NCBI GenBank assembly: GCA_937920555.1
Contig: CAKZTM010000025.1
Location: 1-42,725 of the forward strand
Length of the DNA: 42,725 nucleotides
Origin: an uncultured Paracoccaceae bacterium
GTDB lineage: Bacteria > Pseudomonadota > Alphaproteobacteria > Rhodobacterales > Rhodobacteraceae
Direction of reading: 5' to 3'
A program made the position numbers and the translations under genes. Below the pieces are notes generated by a model. The model was not told the DNA's origin, searched no databases, and saw only the letters and a list, made by a program, of their open reading frames with translations. Positions 34,441 through 40,141 of the stretch are shown piece after piece (position 1 is the first letter of the stretch; each line of letters begins with the position of its first letter).

Positions 34441-35447
34441 CAGGTGTGCCTTATGCGCGGGTTAATCAGACCGTAAGTCATGTCCACCAACAGGTTCACA
34501 ATCATCACCATCACCGCAATCAAAAGCAGCCCCGATTGCACCACCGGATAGTCGCGCCTGAAAATACTGTCGACCATCCATTTTCCAATCCCGGGCCAGC
34601 TAAAAATCGTCTCCGTCAGGATGGCACCGGCCAAAAGCGTGCCCACCGAAAGACCAATGACCGTAATCACAGGGATCATCGCATTGCGCAGCGCATGCAC
34701 CCCCACGACCCTTGCGGGCGCCAGCCCCTTTGCCCGCGCCGTGCGCACGTAATCTTCCCCCAAAACCTCCAACATGGCCGAACGGGTCTGCCGCGCAATC
34801 ACCGCCAAGGGGATGGTGGCCAGCATGAAAGAGGGCAAAATCAGATGGTTCACAGCTGACGCAAACGCCCCCTTCTGACCCGACCGCAAACTGTCGATCA
34901 ACATGAAGCCTGTATCGGCCGGGAAGAAATACAAAAGTGAAATCCGCCCCGACACAGGCGTCCAGCCAAGCATGCCCGAAAAGACGATAATCAACAGCAG
35001 TCCAAGCCAGAAGATGGGCATGGAATAGCCCACCAATGCCGTCCCCATAATCGCCTGATCTAAGAACGTCCCGCGTTTGGAGGCCGCAATGATGCCGGCC
35101 GGAATTCCAATGCAAATAGCAATAATGATAGCGCACAGCGACAACTCGACCGTGGCCGGGAAAAGCGTGAAAAACTCGGTCAGCACAGGCTGTTTGGTCA
35201 CCAGCGAATTGCCAAAATCCCCGCTCAGAAGGTCTCGCAAATACTCGAAATATTGCACCCAAATGGGCCGGTCATAGCCAAACTCGGTCAGAAGGGCCGC
35301 ATAGCGCTCGTCGGTCAGGCCGCGCTCACCGGCCATAAGCAGTACCGGATCGCCCGGAAGCACCCGCACAAACCCGAAACTGACAATGGTGATGCCGATG
35401 AAAGTCGGGATCAAAAGGCCAATCCGCTTGAGGATAAATCCAAGCAT
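34440..35447 (-). CDS. dppB: Peptide ABC transporter permease, DppB-like
   Basis: Inner-membrane permease of 335 residues. The N-terminus LKRIGLLIPTFIGITIVSFGFVR and LPGDPV are the DppB/OppB signature. The EAA loop is EDYVRTARAKGLAPARVVGVHALRN, and the C-terminus SIFRRDYPVVQSGLLLIAVMVMIVNLLVD is typical. Its start codon overlaps the M24 peptidase stop by one base (TAATG), tying permease synthesis to the peptidase. Confidence 0.94.
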   Translation of the reverse strand: MLGFILKRIGLLIPTFIGITIVSFGFVRVLPGDPVLLMAGERGLTDERYAALLTEFGYDRPIWVQYFEYLRDLLSGDFGNSLVTKQPVLTEFFTLFPATVELSLCAIIIAICIGIPAGIIAASKRGTFLDQAIMGTALVGYSMPIFWLGLLLIIVFSGMLGWTPVSGRISLLYFFPADTGFMLIDSLRSGQKGAFASAVNHLILPSFMLATIPLAVIARQTRSAMLEVLGEDYVRTARAKGLAPARVVGVHALRNAMIPVITVIGLSVGTLLAGAILTETIFSWPGIGKWMVDSIFRRDYPVVQSGLLLIAVMVMIVNLLVDMTYGLINPRIRHT

Positions 35448-36547
35448 TACCCAATAACCCGTAAATCACGCGAGAAAGATGTCAGGCACTCATGCCCGTC
35501 CTCCGTGACCAAAATGTCATCCTCAATGCGCACCCCGCACTCGCCCAACCGGTACAGACCCGGCTCGACCGTAAAGACCATGCCGGGGCGCAAAACCGCA
35601 TCATTGCCGCGCATGATTTGCGGCGCTTCATGCACATCCAAGCCCAAACCGTGGCCCGTCTTGTGGCGCGCATATTGGGCAAACTGGGACTGCTCCAACA
35701 CCACTTGAACCGCATCATCAACCCCGTGGGCCGTTTGGCCTGCATGCGTCACTTGCTTGCCGCGCGCATTGGCCTCCAGAACCTTGGAATAAAACTCGCG
35801 GTCATAACTGGACACAGTGCCGACAAAGAACGTGCGCGTGATATCGGCGTTCATGCCTTTGTACTTGGCCCCAAAATCAAACAATAACGCATCACCCGAC
35901 TTGATCCTGTAATCAGTGCGCGCATGGGCATGGGGCTGGGCCGAGTTATCACCCGCCGCCACAATCGGATCAAAGGCCAAGCCCTCCGCCCCGTGCGAGA
36001 ACAACTCGCGCAGCAAAATGCCCTGAACCTGCATTTCTGTCATGCCGATTTGAACCTCGGCAATGGTGGCCTCCAAGGCCTGCTCGGACACCCGAATGGC
36101 CGCCCGCAAATTCGCTATTTCCAAATCCGTCTTGATCAAGCGGATCGCGGACAACTCGCCATGCGCGTCGAAAAATACCGCCTCGGGGAATGCCGCGGCC
36201 AGTGCCATCTGCTCAAATACCCGCATGCGCTGGCCCTCAAGGCCGATCTTGCCGCCGTTCAAATCCGGCCGCGCCTCCGCCAAAAGCCGAAAAGCACCCT
36301 CAAACCCGTCTTGATCGCGCCAATCAAATACATGGCCGCGAAATCCAATTGTCGAAAACGACGCCATCTCAAGATTGGGCACAATCGCCAAAGGCTCACC
36401 TTCGCGCGGCACCACCAAAACCAGTGGCCGCTCCATCAGGTGAAAATCCCGCCCCATCAACCGGCAAAAATTCGGCCCCGGTACAAAAGCCGCCGCATCA
36501 AGCCCGTTGGCCTGCACAACTGCAATAACTTCTGAGAAATCTGGCAT
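35447..36547 (-). CDS. M24-family Xaa-Pro peptidase
   Basis: Cytosolic metallopeptidase of 366 residues. An N-terminal creatinase-type domain (about residues 1-135) precedes the pita-bread catalytic domain. All metal ligands are present: two Asp in LFDFGAKYKGMNADITR, a His in TGHGLGLDVHE, a Glu in FTVEPGLY and a Glu in GVRIEDDI. Such enzymes remove an N-terminal residue before proline from short peptides; relatives include creatinase and ectoine hydrolase, which cannot be excluded. It lies between the DppA-like gene and dppB, overlapping the latter, so it probably degrades peptides brought in by the transporter. No good ribosome-binding site is seen. Confidence 0.9.
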   Translation of the reverse strand: MPDFSEVIAVVQANGLDAAAFVPGPNFCRLMGRDFHLMERPLVLVVPREGEPLAIVPNLEMASFSTIGFRGHVFDWRDQDGFEGAFRLLAEARPDLNGGKIGLEGQRMRVFEQMALAAAFPEAVFFDAHGELSAIRLIKTDLEIANLRAAIRVSEQALEATIAEVQIGMTEMQVQGILLRELFSHGAEGLAFDPIVAAGDNSAQPHAHARTDYRIKSGDALLFDFGAKYKGMNADITRTFFVGTVSSYDREFYSKVLEANARGKQVTHAGQTAHGVDDAVQVVLEQSQFAQYARHKTGHGLGLDVHEAPQIMRGNDAVLRPGMVFTVEPGLYRLGECGVRIEDDILVTEDGHECLTSFSRDLRVIG

Positions 36548-36585
36548 GTCTAAACGTTCAAATCTGGATCAGTTGCATCGATGAG

Positions 36586-36610
36586 AAAGGGCGGAGGAAA
36601 TCCCCCGCCC
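36586..36610 (-). other. Hairpin between the DppA-like and M24 peptidase genes
   Basis: On the transcript, GGGCGG (36610-36605) pairs with CCGCCC (36594-36589). Three further inner pairs leave a 4-base loop, and TTTCTC follows. It lies 9 bases after the binding-protein stop. The short T-run suggests partial termination, giving more binding protein than the downstream proteins. Confidence 0.55.
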
Positions 36611-36619
36611 AAATCCGTA

Positions 36620-38212
36620 TTACTCAGCAATGTCCACGCCGTCGAAACGGTGTGATCCAAGCGGGTCCATCTTGTAGTTCATGACCTTTGTGGACATCGG
36701 CATGAAGACGACCGAATGGGCGATTGTGGCCCAAGGTGCCTCGCGCTTGAAGACGACCTGAGCCTCTTCGTAAAGCGCCGTGCGCTCGGCCTGATCGGAC
36801 TTCTGCTTGGCCTCATTGACCAACGCGTCGAACTCCTCATTACACCACTGCGCCCGGTTTGACCCGCCCACAGAAGAACAGCTCAACAGAACCGACAGGA
36901 AGTTGTCCGGATCACCATTGTCACCGGTCCAACCCAAAAGCACCGCACCATCACGGTTCTCGTCGCGGCTGAGCTTGAGATACTCGCCCCACTCATAGGA
37001 CACGATCTCGACCTCAACACCAACCGCCGCAAAATCGGCCTGAATAACCTCGGCCATGCGACGTGCATTTGGGTTATAGGGACGCGCAACAGGCATCGCC
37101 CAGATCTTCATCTTCAGATCCGACACGCCAGCCTCGGCCAACATCGCCTTGGCTTTCTCTGGATCGTAAGCGTCATCCTCGATCGCGTCATTATATGACC
37201 ACATGGTCGGCGGGATCGGGTTCTTGGCAGCCTTACCGGCCCCTTGGAACACAGCATCCAGAATGGACTGCTTGTTGATCGCGTGGTTCAGCGCCTTGCG
37301 CACCATGGGATTGTCAAACGGTGCCACTTTGGAGTTATACGCCAAATAACCGACATTCAGACCCTCCTGCTCCATCACCTGAAGGCTCTCATCTGCCATC
37401 AAAGCAGGCAAATCGCCGGGGTTTGGATAAGGCGCCACATGACACTCGCCCGATTGCAATTTTTGCATCCGAACCGAATTGTCAGGCGTGATCGCAAAGA
37501 CCAGATTATCAAGAGGCTGCTTGCCACCCCAATATCCCTCATGAGCCGCATAGCGGATCACAGCATCCTTTTGATAGCCCACAAACTTGAAAGGGCCCGT
37601 GCCAATAGGCTGCTGATTGAGGTTCGTCTGATTGCCCGACGCCTCTAGACTGTCGGCATATTCCTTGGACACAATGGACGCAAAATCCATCGCCAGATTG
37701 GCCACCGTCGGGCTCTCGGGCTTGTTGAGCACGAATTTCACGGTCATGTCGTCAACCTTCACGATCTCTTTGATCAAGGCTGGCATATCCATGCCGTTGA
37801 AATACTCCCAAGCGGTCCCTTCGGTGTATTTGTTCCAAGGATTTGTCTCATCCAACTGACGCTCAAATGAGAAAATCACGTCATCCGCATTCAGATCGCG
37901 GGACGGCGTGAAATACTCCGTGGTGTGGAACTTCACACCAGCACGCAGATTAAACGTGTACTCCAACCCATCCTCAGACGAAGACCAACTCTCGGCCAAC
38001 CCCGGAATAAGGCTGGTGGTGCCGCGCTCAAATTCCGCCAAACGGTTGTAAACCGGACGCGAGGACGCATTGAACGTCGTCCCGGCCGTGTAAAGCGCCG
38101 GGTCAAAGCCTTCCGGCGATCCCTCCGAGCAGTAAATCAATGTCTTCGCGCTGGCCGTAGAGGCCATCAGTGCAGTGGCCAAACCCACCGCCAGACTCAA
38201 ACGTCTTCTCAT
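36620..38212 (-). CDS. dppA: Dipeptide ABC transporter substrate-binding protein, DppA-like
   Basis: Periplasmic SBP_bac_5 protein of 530 residues. The signal peptide RRRLSLAVGLATALMASTASA is cleaved before KTLIYCSEG. The mature start EGSPEGFDPALYTAGTTFNA and the segments NPWNKYTEGT, PIGTGPFKFVGYQKDA and LLGWTGDNGDPDNFL match DppA. A Cys pair (SGECHVAP with YCSEG, or LLSCSS with AQWCNE) may form disulfides as in E. coli DppA. I chose the ATG at 38212, with GGAAGGA upstream; the frame is open to 38290 without support. It is the first gene of the operon. A palindrome at 38319-38330 may control it. Confidence 0.95.
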   Translation of the reverse strand: MRRRLSLAVGLATALMASTASAKTLIYCSEGSPEGFDPALYTAGTTFNASSRPVYNRLAEFERGTTSLIPGLAESWSSSEDGLEYTFNLRAGVKFHTTEYFTPSRDLNADDVIFSFERQLDETNPWNKYTEGTAWEYFNGMDMPALIKEIVKVDDMTVKFVLNKPESPTVANLAMDFASIVSKEYADSLEASGNQTNLNQQPIGTGPFKFVGYQKDAVIRYAAHEGYWGGKQPLDNLVFAITPDNSVRMQKLQSGECHVAPYPNPGDLPALMADESLQVMEQEGLNVGYLAYNSKVAPFDNPMVRKALNHAINKQSILDAVFQGAGKAAKNPIPPTMWSYNDAIEDDAYDPEKAKAMLAEAGVSDLKMKIWAMPVARPYNPNARRMAEVIQADFAAVGVEVEIVSYEWGEYLKLSRDENRDGAVLLGWTGDNGDPDNFLSVLLSCSSVGGSNRAQWCNEEFDALVNEAKQKSDQAERTALYEEAQVVFKREAPWATIAHSVVFMPMSTKVMNYKMDPLGSHRFDGVDIAE

Positions 38213-38552
38213 TTTACAAATCCTTCCTGAATTATCTTCGCCAACTTCATTTATGTGCGTGGGAGTCGGCTCATGAGAACAGCCAAACACAGAAAAAAAT
38301 TGTTGTCACCTGACTTTTGACCAATTGGTCGCAAAATCGGCAACCGCACATCCCCCAAAGCCCAGTCAAAACCCCATCCGCACAGAAAGGCACGTATCCG
38401 CGCATCGGCACCGCTGAACACCCATTGAACGTGAATCGGTTGCAATGGTTTAGGGGCAAAGCTACACAATATTGGTGTTTGATCGCTTGCAAGACCGGAC
38501 ACAGGCACCATACGCCACGCTGATTTATCGAAAGCATGAGGGGAATATCGAA
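38213..38552. other. Divergent intergenic region between dppA and the OmpA-fusion gene
   Basis: These 340 bases hold no convincing gene. They contain the ribosome-binding sites and presumably the promoters of both flanking genes. The one distinct element is the perfect 12-base palindrome GACCAATTGGTC at 38319-38330, listed separately. An A-run (38293-38299) lies between the palindrome and dppA. No terminator or RNA structure was recognised. Confidence 0.5.
38319..38330. promoter_or_regulatory. Perfect palindrome, possible GntR/FadR-type operator
   Basis: GACCAATTGGTC is a perfect 12-base palindrome flanked by TTTT on the left and, two bases away, AAAA on the right. The TTGGT/ACCAA half-sites recall operators of GntR-family FadR-subfamily regulators. 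It lies about 107 bases upstream of the dppA start and 223 bases upstream of the OmpA-fusion start, so it more likely serves dppA. No such regulator gene is in the window. Confidence 0.35.
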
Positions 38553-40133
38553 GTGCAATTGACAGGCTCTATATTCAAATACGCGCTCTTGGCCGCGATG
38601 CTCACCTCCACATCCGCGCTCGCTCAAGACATCGAGTTGAAAGCGAAAGACGGCAGCATGACCCTCAAGGGCCAGCTTTTGAGCTTTGAGGACCGCAACT
38701 TTACCATCCGAACCAGCCTTGGCGCATTGGTGGTCAGTGCCGATGATATGGACTGCGTCGGTGAAGCCTGCCCGGTGATGAAACCGCCCGCCGCCGAATT
38801 CCGCGTGACCGGCGCAAAAACTGCCGGCGCGGACCTGCTCCCGCAACTCTTTGACGCCTATGCCTCCTCCACCGATGTGACCCTGCAAATTGGCGCCCAC
38901 CCCGAAGAGGGGCAACTATTGATCGTCAACGACAGTGAAGACGATCCGCTGGCCAATATCCAACTGGTCAGCACAAATTCGTCCGCAGGTCTGGTCGATC
39001 TGTTGCAAGGGGACGCGCAAATGGCCGTCTCCACCCGTCCGCCCCGCCCGACCGAGGCTGATGCCTTCGTCAAAAGCGGCTTGGGGGCGATCCAAAGCCG
39101 GGACCAAGAACATGTTCTTGCCCTGCAAAGCGTGGTAATCATCGCCTCACCGGATAATCCGATCGAAGCGATCTCCGATGAAACCGCCGCCAAAATATTC
39201 TCCGGGACGATTGAAAACTGGTCGGAAATTGGTGGGCCAGATGCCCCCATCCAGATTTATGTCAGCGACCGCGAAAGCCAGTCGGGCGAGGCGTTCAACA
39301 GCATCGTGATGGCCCCGCAATCGCAACAGGTTCGCCCCGATGCCATTATCGTCGATAGCGATGCGCGGCTGGCTCAAAGGGTGGCCGCAGATGCATTCGG
39401 GATCGGCTTTACCAGCTTTGGCAATGCACAAGACGCAAAACCTCTGGCCATTACCGGCAGCTGCAACCTTCGCGTGGCCCCCAGCGTGTTTGCCGTGAAA
39501 TCCGAAGAATACCCGCTGACCAGACGCCTGACGGCCTATACCACCGAAGGTGGCACCCCGGACCAGCTTGAAGGCTTCTTCGAGTTTTTGACCTCCGACG
39601 CCGCTCAGGAAACCGTCGCCGATGCGGGCTTTGTGACCCAAGAGATCACATCAACCCCGCTTATCACCCAAACCAACCGGCTCGGCTCCGTGATCCTCGG
39701 GACGCCGGGAGCTGATGCAATCGCAAGATTGCAGACAATGGTGGTCGATATGAGCGATGCGTCGCAACTCTCAACGGCGTTTCGCTTCATTCCGGGCACA
39801 AATCAACTGGACGCCCGCGCCTTTGCAGATCTCGACCGGCTGGCCAAACACCTGCAAAACGGTGATTTTGAGGGTAAGATCGTCAAGATCGCAAGTTTTG
39901 CCGATGCCGCCGCCGATCCGGCCCAGAACCTGCCGCTCTCGGCACAACGCGCCGCTATGATCCAGACCGAACTGCTCGCCATTGATCCCACGCTGGAGCA
40001 AACCGTCACCTTTCAGGCGACCGGCTACGGCGATATTTCACCACTGACCTGCGGTGGAACAGCGACCGGTCAGCATATCAACAGCCGGGTTGAGATTTGG
40101 GTGAAAGACGCCATCAACGATAGCGCAAACTAA
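38553..40133 (+). CDS. Periplasmic PstS-like binding domain fused to an OmpA-like domain
   Basis: Protein of 526 residues from a GTG at 38553, which follows GAGGGG by 9 bases. A signal peptide (IFKYALLAAMLTSTSALA) is followed by a small region ending in two Cys (Cys68 and Cys73, DCVGEACP). A PBP-like domain as in phosphate-binding PstS runs from about residue 83 to 350 (FRVTGAKTAGADLLPQLFDA, FSGTIENWSEIGGPDAPI). A C-terminal OmpA-like peptidoglycan-binding domain (about 404-515) has LPLSAQRAAMIQTELL and INSRVEIWV. It should be a wall-attached periplasmic protein. No Pst transporter genes are near, so ligand and role are unknown. It converges on the PDZ-like protein gene. Confidence 0.85.
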   Translation: MQLTGSIFKYALLAAMLTSTSALAQDIELKAKDGSMTLKGQLLSFEDRNFTIRTSLGALVVSADDMDCVGEACPVMKPPAAEFRVTGAKTAGADLLPQLFDAYASSTDVTLQIGAHPEEGQLLIVNDSEDDPLANIQLVSTNSSAGLVDLLQGDAQMAVSTRPPRPTEADAFVKSGLGAIQSRDQEHVLALQSVVIIASPDNPIEAISDETAAKIFSGTIENWSEIGGPDAPIQIYVSDRESQSGEAFNSIVMAPQSQQVRPDAIIVDSDARLAQRVAADAFGIGFTSFGNAQDAKPLAITGSCNLRVAPSVFAVKSEEYPLTRRLTAYTTEGGTPDQLEGFFEFLTSDAAQETVADAGFVTQEITSTPLITQTNRLGSVILGTPGADAIARLQTMVVDMSDASQLSTAFRFIPGTNQLDARAFADLDRLAKHLQNGDFEGKIVKIASFADAAADPAQNLPLSAQRAAMIQTELLAIDPTLEQTVTFQATGYGDISPLTCGGTATGQHINSRVEIWVKDAINDSAN

Positions 40134-40141
40134 AACGCGAC

